A stretch of 64,000 bases of DNA, from positions 41,691 through 105,690 of the forward strand of contig NZ_JXYP01000031.1 of assembly GCF_000964005.1 (NCBI RefSeq), read 5' to 3'. Of this stretch, positions 9,187-17,182 are shown piece after piece. Both the position numbers and the translations under genes were made by a program. Under the pieces are notes generated by a model. That model did no database searches. It saw only the letters and a list, made by a program, of their open reading frames with translations, and was not told where the DNA came from. Position 1 is the first letter of the stretch; each line of letters starts with the position of its first letter. The stretch is from Williamsia herbipolensis (GTDB lineage Bacteria > Actinomycetota > Actinomycetes > Mycobacteriales > Mycobacteriaceae).

Positions 9187-9669
9187 ATGAACGACGACGT
9201 ATGGAACGAGAACGTCCGCGGCGAGACCCCGATCGAACGCCTCGACCGCAACTGGTCGTTCCTGCTGCAGGAGATGCGCGTGATCCAGACCGGGATCCAG
9301 CTGCTCACCGGGTTCCTGCTGACGTTGCCGTTCCAGTCGCGGTTCACCGGTCTGTCCGACCGGGATCTCACGATCTACCTGGTGACGTTGACCGCGTCGG
9401 CGCTGGCAACGGTGTTCCTCGTGACACCCGTCGCCATGCATCGCGTGCTGTTCCGTCGGCACGCCATCGCCTCGGTGGTGCGATGGGCCAATCGGCTCGC
9501 GGTCGCCGGACTCGTCCTGCTCGGGGTCGCGGTGATCGGCGTGGTGACGCTGATCTTCGACGTCGTCGTCGACGAGACCGCCGGACTGGTGGTGGGTGTC
9601 GCGGTCGCGGTGGCCGCGATCGCATTATGGGCGCTACTGCCCCTGTCGATCAGGCGGCACACGCCGTGA
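9187..9669 (+). CDS. DUF6328 family membrane protein
   Basis: Integral membrane protein of unknown function, 160 residues. A conserved cytoplasmic start (ETPIERLDRNWSFLLQEMRV then QTGIQLLTGFLLTLPF) is the signature I associate with DUF6328, followed by four hydrophobic helices at about 40-60, 68-86, 103-123 and 128-150. The segment around 88-98 is basic. It stands alone between two minus-strand genes and converges on the FKBP gene with only 6 bases between. No function can be assigned; the fixed N-terminal motif suggests a protein contact rather than transport. Confidence 0.7.
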   Translation: MNDDVWNENVRGETPIERLDRNWSFLLQEMRVIQTGIQLLTGFLLTLPFQSRFTGLSDRDLTIYLVTLTASALATVFLVTPVAMHRVLFRRHAIASVVRWANRLAVAGLVLLGVAVIGVVTLIFDVVVDETAGLVVGVAVAVAAIALWALLPLSIRRHTP

Positions 9670-9675
9670 GTGGGG

Positions 9676-10044
9676 CTATCCCACGCCCAGCAGGTCGATG
9701 ACGAACACGAGCGTCTTGCCCGAGAGTCGGTGTCCCGCACCCGCGGGTCCGTAGGCCAGCTCCGGCGGAGCGATGAGCTTGCGGCGACCGCCGACCTTCA
9801 TGCCGGGGATGCCCTGCTGCCAGCCCGGGATGAGGCGGTCGAGGGGGAAGTTCGCGGATTGCCCACGGTCCCATGAGGAGTCGAATTCCTCGCCGGTCTC
9901 GTACTCGACGCCGACGTAGTGCACGTCGACCATGCCGTGCGGCACGGCCTCGGCGCCGTCACCGACCACGAGGTCCTCGGTGACGAGCTCGGTGGGCGCG
10001 GGGCCCTCCGGGAAATCGACCTCCGGCTTGGTCTGGTCGGCCAT
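9676..10044 (-). CDS. FKBP-type peptidyl-prolyl cis-trans isomerase
   Basis: Cytoplasmic proline isomerase of 122 residues, essentially a single FKBP domain with a short N-terminal tail and no signal peptide. Recognisable elements in order are VHYVGVEYETGEEFDSSWDRG, PLDRLIPGWQQGIPGMKVGGRR and LAYGPAGAG, which build the rapamycin/FK506-binding active site (Asp in FDSS, Trp in PGWQ, Tyr in AYG). The ATG overlaps the last base of the citrate synthase stop, so the two are translated from one message. Co-expression with the major citrate synthase is conserved, as I recall, in related actinobacteria. Confidence 0.92.
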   Translation of the reverse strand: MADQTKPEVDFPEGPAPTELVTEDLVVGDGAEAVPHGMVDVHYVGVEYETGEEFDSSWDRGQSANFPLDRLIPGWQQGIPGMKVGGRRKLIAPPELAYGPAGAGHRLSGKTLVFVIDLLGVG

Positions 10045-11363
10045 CAGCGCTGTCCCATCTCGGTGAAGTCACGCTCGGTGTACCCGGTGTAGATCTGGCG
10101 CGGGCGGCCGATCTTCGTGCTCGGGTCGGCGTTCATCTCCTGCCAGTGCGCGATCCATCCCGGCAGACGGCCGAGGGCGAACAGCACGGTGAACATGCGC
10201 GTCGGGAAGCCCATCGCGCGGTAGATGAGGCCGGTGTAGAAGTCGACGTTCGGGTACAGCTTGCGCTCGATGAAGTAGTCGTCGTGCAGGGCGACGTCCT
10301 CGAGTCCCTTGGCGATGTCGAGCAGGTCGTCGGTGACACCGAGGGTCTTGAGGATCGTGTCGGCGGTCTCCTTCACGATGGCCGCGCGCGGGTCGTAGTT
10401 CTTGTAGACCCGGTGTCCGAAGCCCATGAGCTTGACCCCGGCCTCCTTGTTCTTCACCCGGTTCATGAACTCCTTGGTGTCGCCACCACCGGCGCGGATG
10501 TCGTCGAGCATCTCGAGGACGGCCTGGTTGGCGCCACCGTGCAGCGGACCCCACAGGGCGTTGATGCCGCCGGAGATCGAGGTGAACAGGTTGGCCTGCG
10601 ACGACCCGACGAGACGGACCGTCGAGGTCGAACAGTTCTGCTCGTGATCGGCGTGGAGGATGAAGAGCATGTCGAGGGCCTTGGCGACCTCGGGATCGAC
10701 CTCGTAGGGCTCGGCGGGGAACCCGAAGGTCATACGCAGGAAGTTCTCGACCAGGCTCAGCGAGTTGTCCGGGTACAGGAACGGCTGACCGACCGACTTC
10801 TTGTACGCGTAGGCCGCGATGGTCGGCAGCTTGGCGAGCAGACGGATCGTCGACAGCTCGACCTGCTCGGGATCCTTCGGATCGAGCGAGTCCTGGTAGT
10901 AGGCACTCAGCGCGTTGACGGCACTGGAGAGCACCGGCATCGGGTGTGCGTTGCGGGGGAACCCGTCGAAGAACCGCTTGAGATCCTCGTGGAGCAGGGT
11001 GTGCCGCTGGATGCGGTTGGTGAAGTCGTGGAGTTCGCTCGCGCTCGGCAGCTCGCCGTAGATCAGCAGGTAGCTGACCTCGATGAACGTCGACTGCTTC
11101 GCGAGCTGGTCGATCGGGTACCCGCGGTAGCGCAGGATGCCCGCGTCACCGTCGATGTAGGTGATGGCCGACTTGGTCGACGCGGTGTTGACGAACCCGC
11201 CGTCGAACGTGGTCATGCCGGTCTGGGCGAGGAATTTGCCGAGCCCCACACCGGCGGCACCCTCGGTGGCCTCGATGATCGGGAGGTCGAGTTCGCCCCC
11301 GGGGTACTCGAACTTGGCGGTCTGGGCTTCTGCCCCGTTGGACGAGACTGTTTCCGCGGACAC
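10044..11363 (-). CDS. gltA: Citrate synthase, hexameric type (GltA2)
   Basis: Condenses oxaloacetate and acetyl-CoA to citrate in the TCA cycle, 439 residues. Catalytic His275 (GPLHGGANQ), His317 (MGFGHRVYK) and Asp374 (NVDFYTG) are all present, with HADHEQNCSTSTVR as the preceding family block. Length and sequence match the main mycobacterial enzyme. The GTG at 11363 is chosen because AAAGGGG precedes it at good spacing and the family begins just downstream with a short acidic tail; an in-frame start at 11435 would add 24 unsupported residues. It shares an operon with the FKBP gene. A second, divergent citrate synthase is at 26662. Confidence 0.95.
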   Translation of the reverse strand: MSAETVSSNGAEAQTAKFEYPGGELDLPIIEATEGAAGVGLGKFLAQTGMTTFDGGFVNTASTKSAITYIDGDAGILRYRGYPIDQLAKQSTFIEVSYLLIYGELPSASELHDFTNRIQRHTLLHEDLKRFFDGFPRNAHPMPVLSSAVNALSAYYQDSLDPKDPEQVELSTIRLLAKLPTIAAYAYKKSVGQPFLYPDNSLSLVENFLRMTFGFPAEPYEVDPEVAKALDMLFILHADHEQNCSTSTVRLVGSSQANLFTSISGGINALWGPLHGGANQAVLEMLDDIRAGGGDTKEFMNRVKNKEAGVKLMGFGHRVYKNYDPRAAIVKETADTILKTLGVTDDLLDIAKGLEDVALHDDYFIERKLYPNVDFYTGLIYRAMGFPTRMFTVLFALGRLPGWIAHWQEMNADPSTKIGRPRQIYTGYTERDFTEMGQR

Positions 11364-11436
11364 TGGAGGCCCCTTTTCGACTGGCTGGAGGGCCTCGTGG
11401 GCCGTTTCCAGGGTGTGCGTATGCCTTCCGCTCAAC

Positions 11437-12366
11437 CTAGTCGCTCGTCAGCTCCCCCGCCCACGGAGGGTCGGCGCCGGGTCGCGACACCGTGATCGCC
11501 GCGGCACGCGCGGCGAACGACAGCGCCGCCTGCCAGGCCTCGCGGTCGAGGTCGCGCACGGCCTGCGCGCCGAGCGACCCGTGGGCGCCGAGCCAGTGCA
11601 GCAGGGCCCCGACGACGGTGTCACCGGCACCGATGGTGTCTGCGGTGACCACGACCGGGGCGGCGACCTCTGCGGTGAAGTCGCCGGTGGTGACGGCGAG
11701 TCCGGCACCGCCGCGGGTGGTGACCACCGCACCGACACCGGCGTCGAGCCAGTCGGCGGGACGGGAACCGTCGGATCCGGCGGCGAGCCAGTCGGCGTCG
11801 TCGTCGGACACCTTCACCACGTCGACCGACGGCAGCCAGCTCAGGAACCGACGGCGGTAGGCGTCGGCGTCGGCGATGACCGGTGTCCGGATGTTGGGGT
11901 CGAGCAGGATCAGGCGTCCCTGGGCGTGATGGGTGTGCATCATCTGCTCGTAGACCGAGGCGCCGGGTTCGAGCACCAGAGACAGCGTGCCGAAGGCGAG
12001 CGCGCCGACGGTGCCCGGCAGCGGCCCGGGATCGACGACCCGACGATCGGCGGTGCCCTCGACGTAGAAGGTGTAGCTCGCCGCGCCGTCGTCGCCGAGC
12101 GACGCCAGCGCCAGCGAGGTGGGGGCGTCGGGGTCACGTTGCAGCAGAGACAGGTTCACCCCCGCCGCACGCAGCGACGCCACGAGTTCGTCGCCGAAGT
12201 GATCGGTGGACACGCGCGAGCAGAACGACACCGCCGACCCGAGCCGACCGAGCGCGACGGCGACGTTGAACGGCCCACCGCCCAGCGCCGGGCGCAGGGG
12301 CGCGAGCCCGCCGGTGTGCGCGACGAGGTCGACGAGCGACTCCCCGCAGACCACGATCTCCTTCAC
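11437..12366 (-). CDS. PfkB-family sugar kinase (fructokinase-like)
   Basis: ATP-dependent carbohydrate kinase, 309 residues. It opens with IVVCGESLVDLV and GGGPFNVAVALGRLG, the first PfkB signature, and ends with DTIGAGDTVVGALL, which holds the catalytic Asp and the anion hole. Fructose is the commonest substrate for this subgroup. The GTG at 12366 overlaps the stop of the upstream epimerase gene (GTGA), so the sugar mutarotase and kinase are coupled. The longer open frame upstream is the epimerase gene read in another frame. No transporter lies next to it, so the sugar source is unclear. Confidence 0.87.
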   Translation of the reverse strand: MKEIVVCGESLVDLVAHTGGLAPLRPALGGGPFNVAVALGRLGSAVSFCSRVSTDHFGDELVASLRAAGVNLSLLQRDPDAPTSLALASLGDDGAASYTFYVEGTADRRVVDPGPLPGTVGALAFGTLSLVLEPGASVYEQMMHTHHAQGRLILLDPNIRTPVIADADAYRRRFLSWLPSVDVVKVSDDDADWLAAGSDGSRPADWLDAGVGAVVTTRGGAGLAVTTGDFTAEVAAPVVVTADTIGAGDTVVGALLHWLGAHGSLGAQAVRDLDREAWQAALSFAARAAAITVSRPGADPPWAGELTSD

Positions 12367-13307
12367 GTCGCACCGGCCTCGTGATGGGCGAGTCCCCAAC
12401 TGCCCGACCACATCTGGCCGGGAGCGCAGACGATGAGGTCGGTGCCCGAGGCCAGGGCGTTCGGCGGCGCGGTCATCGGCTCGATCGCCAGCGCGCGTCC
12501 GCGGCCGGGGAACGCCTGATCGTGGGCCGGGTCGGCGGTGAACACCTGCGCCCACCCGAAGCCGAGGTCGGTCCACAGTTCGGTGGACCCGCCGTCGGGT
12601 GCGGTGAGTCGGTTGCGGTGGCGGCCGTCGGTCTCGACGAGGTCGGTGAACGGGGTGTCCATCCACACCCCGTCTATACGTCGGGGCGAGGAGAAGTCGA
12701 GGTCGGTGCCCGCGACGGGTGTCGGATCACCGGCGGGGAGCTGGCGCTCGGGGTCGAGCGGCAGCGTCGAGGCGCCGGCGAGTTGCAGCGTGCAGTCGTC
12801 GATGTCGGCGTCGCCGGCACGCACGAACGTGTGGTGGCCCAGCGCGAACGGTGCGGTGGTGTCACCGACGTTGGTGACGGTGACCGTCACCGTGAGGCCG
12901 GTGTCGGCGTCGAGGGCGTACTCGGCGACGAGGGTGAGATCGAACGGCCAGCCCGGGTGCCGGCCGATCGGGACGCCGAGGGTCACCGACCGGTCGGTGA
13001 CCTCGTGCAGGTTCCACTCGACGGTGCGGACGAAACCGTGGTTGGCGTTGTTGCGGGCGGTCTCGGTGATCTCCAGCTGGTGGTCGACGCCGTCGAACGT
13101 GTAGCGGCCGTCGGCGGTGCGGTTGGGCCATGGCGCCAGCACCAGCCCCGCCGACAGCGGCGGTTTGCCGCCCTCGGTGGCCAGCACCTGCGCCGCGTCC
13201 CACGTCTCGGTCAGCAGTCGGTCGCCGTGCCGTACCGCCCGAAGGCCGGCCCCGCGGGCCACGATGTCCGCGCTGTAGTCGCCCGCCGCGATCCTGAATT
13301 CGCCCAC
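12363..13307 (-). CDS. Aldose 1-epimerase family protein
   Basis: Galactose-mutarotase-like enzyme interconverting the anomers of aldoses, 314 residues. The fold is recognisable from LVLAPWPNRTADGRYTFDG, NNANHGFVRTVEWNL (catalytic His in NHGF), ALGHHTFVR (second His region), and AIEPMTAPPNAL (the Glu acting as base). It starts at GTG 13307; extending upstream would overlap the divergent pxpB promoter. Its stop overlaps the kinase start, forming a two-gene sugar operon. Substrate specificity (glucose, galactose, fructose-6-phosphate forms) cannot be read directly. Confidence 0.87.
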   Translation of the reverse strand: MGEFRIAAGDYSADIVARGAGLRAVRHGDRLLTETWDAAQVLATEGGKPPLSAGLVLAPWPNRTADGRYTFDGVDHQLEITETARNNANHGFVRTVEWNLHEVTDRSVTLGVPIGRHPGWPFDLTLVAEYALDADTGLTVTVTVTNVGDTTAPFALGHHTFVRAGDADIDDCTLQLAGASTLPLDPERQLPAGDPTPVAGTDLDFSSPRRIDGVWMDTPFTDLVETDGRHRNRLTAPDGGSTELWTDLGFGWAQVFTADPAHDQAFPGRGRALAIEPMTAPPNALASGTDLIVCAPGQMWSGSWGLAHHEAGAT

Positions 13308-13400
13308 GCCGTCGAGTCTGGCACACCGGGACCGGCCGACGACCGGGCTCGGGAACAGCGATCGACGCCGTCGCGGTGGTGCGCCACGGCGGACGCGACG

Positions 13401-13406
13401 TACGGT
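13401..13406 (+). promoter_or_regulatory. -10-like hexamer for leaderless pxpB
   Basis: TACGGT lies 6 bases before the ATG at 13413, with no Shine-Dalgarno between; this is a leaderless layout. Confidence 0.4.
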
Positions 13407-13412
13407 TGGCCG

Positions 13413-14102
13413 ATGCGGGAGTTGCCTGCCGGAATCGACGCCGTGCTGCTCGATTTCGCCGACGCCGAGGCCCCCTGGCGCCACGCTCTGCTCGCCGCCG
13501 ACGCCGTGCGCGCGGCGGCCGCCGACGGTGTGCTCACCGGTGTCCTCGACGTGGTCCCGACCGCGGAGACGGTACTGGTCCAGGGGACCCCCGGGGCCGG
13601 CCTCGACCGTCTCGGCATCCGTCGCGTGCTGCGCGCCGCGGGCTCCGCCCGACCCGACACCGCCGACCCCACCGCGCCGACAGCCCCGTCGATCACGGTC
13701 GACGTCCGCTACGACGGCGCCGACCTCGCCGACGTCGCCGCGGCGATCGGCGTCGACCCCGAGCAGGTCGTCGCCGCCCACACCGACACGGTGTGGCGGG
13801 TGCAGTTCATGGGTTTCGCCCCGGGTTTCGGCTACCTCGTGCCCGACTCGACCCGATCACCGGACGTCGCGCACGGTCCGACCCTCGACGCCCTGTGTGG
13901 GCTCGGCCGGCGCGCGGAGTCGAGGTCGTCGGTGCCGGCGGGATCGGTGGCGATCGCCGCGGGCTACAGCGCCGTCTACCCGCGCTCGAGCCCGGGCGGC
14001 TGGAACCTGCTGGGCACGAGCACGATCGACCTGTGGGATGTAGACCGCACCCCGCCCGCCGTGCTGGCGCCCGGCGCCACGGTCCGGTTCCGCGCGACAT
14101 GA
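13413..14102 (+). CDS. pxpB: 5-oxoprolinase subunit B (KipI / allophanate hydrolase subunit 1 family)
   Basis: Cytoplasmic subunit of the ATP-dependent 5-oxoprolinase that opens pyroglutamate to glutamate, 229 residues. Family blocks include VRYDGADLADVAAAIG, the YxVQFMGFAPGFGYL-type core (VQFMGFAPGFGYLVPDS) and SVPAGSVAIAAGYSAVYPRSSPGGWNLLG. The downstream pxpC gene overlaps by four bases. In bacteria three subunits A, B and C act together; the A subunit (LamB/YcsF family) is not in this window. Older names KipI and allophanate hydrolase subunit 1 refer to the same family. Confidence 0.9.
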   Translation: MRELPAGIDAVLLDFADAEAPWRHALLAADAVRAAAADGVLTGVLDVVPTAETVLVQGTPGAGLDRLGIRRVLRAAGSARPDTADPTAPTAPSITVDVRYDGADLADVAAAIGVDPEQVVAAHTDTVWRVQFMGFAPGFGYLVPDSTRSPDVAHGPTLDALCGLGRRAESRSSVPAGSVAIAAGYSAVYPRSSPGGWNLLGTSTIDLWDVDRTPPAVLAPGATVRFRAT

Positions 14103-14989
14103 CCGGGCCGACCGTCCTCGAGGTGCTCGCGACGGGACCGCTCACGACGGTGCAGGACCTCGGCCGACCGGGGCACGCCCATCTCGGGGTGCCGCTGTCG
14201 GGGGCGGCCGACCGGGGAGCGCACCGGCTCGCCAACCGCCTGGTGGGCAACGCCGAGACGGCGGCGACGCTCGAGGTGACCCTCGGTGGGTTGCGGTTGC
14301 GTGTGGGCGGCGACGCGTTCGTGGTGGTGACCGGGGCGCCGTGCGCGGTGACCCGCGGCGACACCCCGATGGGCCACGGTGCCGCGTTCGCGGTGCACGC
14401 CGGGGACGTGATCACCCTGGGCTCCCCGACCGTCGGGCTGCGTTCGTATCTCGCCGTCCGGGGCGGCCTCGACGTCCCCGCCGTGCTCGGATCGCGCGCC
14501 ACCGACACCCTCTCGGGACTCGGACCGTCGATCGTGGCGACCGGGCACCGACTACCGATCGGGTCCGACGCCGCGGCGTGGCCGACCGCCACCGAATCGT
14601 TCACCGCCGCCGCCGCGCACCACGGCCCGGTCACCCTGGCGATCTCGCCGGGACCGCGCGCCGACGCCCTCGTCGACCACGACGCGCTCACCACCGGCAT
14701 CTGGATCGTCAACCCCGCGAGCGATCGCGTCGGCGTGCGCCTCGACCGCGACCCCCGTCGCACCGATCCCCCGGCGGCCGTCCACCCGGCGAGCACCGAA
14801 CGCGCCTCGGAGGGTGTGGCACTCGGGTCGGTGCAGGTGCCGCCGAGCGGACAACCGGTGCTCTTCGGCGTCGATCACCCGGTGACCGGCGGCTATCCCG
14901 TCGTCGCGGTGCTCACCGCCGACGCGATCGACGCCGCCGCCCAACTCGTCGCGGGCGAGCGGGTGCGGTTCGTCCCGACGGCTCGGTGA
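14099..14989 (+). CDS. pxpC: 5-oxoprolinase subunit C (KipA / biotin-dependent carboxyltransferase family)
   Basis: Partner subunit of pxpB in the 5-oxoprolinase complex, 296 residues. It begins VLEVLATGPLTTVQDLGRPG, followed by GVPLSGAADRGAHRLANRLVGN and LGGLRLRV, the standard opening of the KipA family, and has RSYLAVRGGLDVPAVLGSRATD in the middle and QPVLFGVDHPVTGGYPVVAVL near the end. The ATG overlaps the pxpB stop (ATGA). Function is assigned by family and by the B-C pair. Confidence 0.9.
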   Translation: MTGPTVLEVLATGPLTTVQDLGRPGHAHLGVPLSGAADRGAHRLANRLVGNAETAATLEVTLGGLRLRVGGDAFVVVTGAPCAVTRGDTPMGHGAAFAVHAGDVITLGSPTVGLRSYLAVRGGLDVPAVLGSRATDTLSGLGPSIVATGHRLPIGSDAAAWPTATESFTAAAAHHGPVTLAISPGPRADALVDHDALTTGIWIVNPASDRVGVRLDRDPRRTDPPAAVHPASTERASEGVALGSVQVPPSGQPVLFGVDHPVTGGYPVVAVLTADAIDAAAQLVAGERVRFVPTAR

Positions 14990-15010
14990 TCAGGCCCGCC
15001 GCGGACTCCA

Positions 15011-15049
15011 TTGACGAGCACGGTGAGACGGAATTACTATTTCGTCTCA
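15011..15049 (+). promoter_or_regulatory. Promoter and 26-bp dyad operator of the DUF2236 gene
   Basis: TTGACG (15011-15016) and TACTAT (15035-15040) are spaced 18 bases, a near-ideal promoter. The -10 sits at the centre of a dyad whose arms TGAGACGGAAT (15024-15034) and ATTTCGTCTCA (15039-15049) match at 10 of 11 positions around TACT. The right arm runs into the ATG at 15049, so the message should be leaderless. This is the size and symmetry expected of a TetR-type operator; the regulator is not identified. Confidence 0.7.
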
Positions 15050-16032
15050 TGACGGCCACCCACCCCGACCGGGCCCCGCGCACCGACGACGAGATCCCGA
15101 CGCTCGGTCCCGACTCGGTGACGTGGCGGTACTTCGGCGGGTGGCGCGGGATGCTCATGGGCCTGTGGTCGGGGTCGATGCAGAACATGCACCCGAAACT
15201 CGGTGCCGCGGTGTGGGAACACTCGGACTTCTTCGGTGAGCGGTGGCAGCGGTTGATGCGGTCGCTGTACCCGATCTCGGGCGTGGTGTTCGACCGCACG
15301 CCCGCCACCGGTCGCGAGGTGCGCGACTATCACCGCACGATCTCCGGGACGATGCCCGACGGCAGTCGCTACCACGCCCTCGACCCCGATGTCTTCTACT
15401 GGGCGCACGCCACGTTCTGGTACGGCGCGGTGCGGTGCGCAGAGGCGTTCGGGCCCCCGATCTCCGAGGCCGACAAGCGCGCGATGTTCGACGAGTCGCG
15501 GGTCTGGTACTCGATGTACGGGCTGAGCATGCGCCCGTGCCCGGACACCTACGAGGACTTCCTCGCGTACTGGGATCGCATGTGCCGCACCGTCCTCGAG
15601 GACCATCCCGCCGTGCGCACGGTCCTCGACATCGCCGAGTTGCCCCCGCCGCCGTGGATGTCGTGGATGCCCGCCGTGCTGTGGCGCCCGGCCGCGAAGG
15701 TCGTCGCGCGGGGCTTCGTGTGGGTCACGACGGGTCTCTACGACGAGCCGGTCCGCGAGCTGCTCGGCCTGTCGTGGTCGGCCCGCGACGAGCGACGATT
15801 CCGCCGGTTCGGTCGCGCCGTCGACGTGACGATGCGCCTGGTGCCGCCCCGGTATCGCCTGCATCCGCGTCCGCGCGACGCGTGGGACCGGGTGTCGGGT
15901 CGCGTCGCCGTCGACGCCCCCCTCGTGGAGACCCCGATCCGCAATCTCCCGCCGCTCGACCGCCGCGGCCTGCCCGAGCACTACTGCCCGGTGAGCGCTG
16001 CGCGGCGGGCCGATCTGCCCTGGCAGCGCTGA
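15049..16032 (+). CDS. DUF2236 / MpaB-like oxygenase family protein
   Basis: Protein of 327 residues in the oxygenase MpaB (DUF2236, latex-clearing-protein-like) family, predicted haem-dependent oxygenases of actinobacteria. Recognisable features are an N-terminal SVTWRYFGGWRGMLMGLWSGS, the conserved H in HPKLGAAVWEHSDF, FDRTPATGREVRDYHR, and ALDPDVFYWAHATFWYG with YGLSMRPCP. There is no signal peptide. A helix at about 195-225 is hydrophobic. The start at 15049 follows directly on the operator. The natural substrate is unknown; family members act on hydrophobic compounds such as rubber or mycophenolate precursors. Confidence 0.78.
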   Translation: MTATHPDRAPRTDDEIPTLGPDSVTWRYFGGWRGMLMGLWSGSMQNMHPKLGAAVWEHSDFFGERWQRLMRSLYPISGVVFDRTPATGREVRDYHRTISGTMPDGSRYHALDPDVFYWAHATFWYGAVRCAEAFGPPISEADKRAMFDESRVWYSMYGLSMRPCPDTYEDFLAYWDRMCRTVLEDHPAVRTVLDIAELPPPPWMSWMPAVLWRPAAKVVARGFVWVTTGLYDEPVRELLGLSWSARDERRFRRFGRAVDVTMRLVPPRYRLHPRPRDAWDRVSGRVAVDAPLVETPIRNLPPLDRRGLPEHYCPVSAARRADLPWQR

Positions 16033-16157
16033 TCGGCAACTTCAGAATCGACTTTCACACGAACCCTTGGCATGTGTTTTCTGTTGCTCTACAACCATTT
16101 CCGAGGCAATGTTTGATCCCACGTTCGGGGGACATACGCGTCAGAAAAGCCTTGTTA

Positions 16158-16180
16158 GCTTTCGTTCACCACTAGAAAGC
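16158..16180 (+). repeat. Small hairpin in the CHAP-gene leader
   Basis: GCTTTC (16158-16163) and GAAAGC (16175-16180) form a perfect 6-bp stem with an 11-base loop directly before the AGAGGA ribosome site of the gene at 16193. The surrounding 160-base gap is unusually AT-rich for this window. Confidence 0.35.
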
Positions 16181-16192
16181 AGAGGACCAAAC

Positions 16193-17026
16193 GTGAACAA
16201 CTCGATACGAAACCTGATCTCCGGGACCCGACGACGGAGTACCTACGCGGTTGTCACGCCGCTAGTGCTGGCGGTCTGCGCAGGGTCTCTTGTCGTGGGC
16301 ACCGGGAACGCTATGGCTGCGCCGACGGCGAAGGTCATGACGCAGACACAACGAATGTCTGACGCGACATTGAACTCGCGCCAGTTGGGCACCTACGGGC
16401 GCGGCAACACACTGAGCCTGTCCTGCTACAAACGCGGGCAATCCGTGAAGGGCTATTTCAGCAAGTACATCGCGGGCGGCTTCGACAACCTCTGGTACAG
16501 GACGAGCGATGGCGGGTTCGTCGCGGATGTCGATATCGAAACGCGCTCCAACAACCCGGTGACGGGACCGTGCGCCGCCGCCGCACCCACAGCGCCGGCC
16601 CAGCAAACGCAACCCGCCTCGGGAGGTAGGTCGAGAGGCCAAACCCGCACGAGCAACGGCTTCTCGGCTCCCCAATGCACATGGGGTGCAGAGAATTTCT
16701 GGAAAGCCGCAACGGGTTCTTTCATCAACGTGAACGGCGACGCCAAGGACTGGGCCACCAGTGCGCGAGCGAACGGCTGGACCGTCACGAATGACCCGCA
16801 GCCACGAAGTCTGGTGGTGTTCGTGGGCGGCCACCGTCACATGGCGGGCTACGACAAGATCGGCAACATCTATCGCGGCCACGTCGCGTGGGTCGAGTCA
16901 GTCGAGCGTCGTGCCGATGGCCTCTACGTACATGGAATCGAGACCAATTACTACAAATCCCCGTATGCGGCTCACCAGTTCGTTGAGAAACACAGTGCGG
17001 GGATGTCTTACATCCTGGCGCCCTGA
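16193..17026 (+). CDS. Secreted CHAP-domain amidase/peptidase-like protein
   Basis: Exported protein of 277 residues. A signal peptide (basic start to about residue 18, hydrophobic 19-38, likely cleavage after NAMA) is followed by a region of about 65 residues with SLSCYKRGQSVKG (SH3-like, single Cys), a Pro/Gln/Ser linker, and a CHAP domain of about 110 residues with the catalytic Cys in APQCTWGAENFWK, the His in GHVAWVESV and an Asn/Glu in GIETNYY. CHAP domains cut peptidoglycan peptides or amide bonds. The GTG at 16193 is supported by AGAGGA. Base composition and codon choice (more A/T in third positions) differ from all neighbours, suggesting recent transfer, perhaps from a phage lysin. 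Confidence 0.8.
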   Translation: MNNSIRNLISGTRRRSTYAVVTPLVLAVCAGSLVVGTGNAMAAPTAKVMTQTQRMSDATLNSRQLGTYGRGNTLSLSCYKRGQSVKGYFSKYIAGGFDNLWYRTSDGGFVADVDIETRSNNPVTGPCAAAAPTAPAQQTQPASGGRSRGQTRTSNGFSAPQCTWGAENFWKAATGSFINVNGDAKDWATSARANGWTVTNDPQPRSLVVFVGGHRHMAGYDKIGNIYRGHVAWVESVERRADGLYVHGIETNYYKSPYAAHQFVEKHSAGMSYILAP

Positions 17027-17182
17027 CTGTCGGCGGCGGCGGTCCGGCTGGACTGGCCGGCCCGCCGCTGCTCTGCTCGACATCCCAGCACGGCATGGCA
17101 CGGAATATATGACCGCGCATGTTGTTGTCCGAGGGGAAGCGGGCGCGACCACCGACGCCCGCACCAACAGAAACGGTGCGCC

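Noticed and set aside
16193..17026. Prophage remnant around the CHAP gene
   Set aside because: No integrase, capsid, tail or holin gene nearby, and flanking genes are ordinary chromosome.
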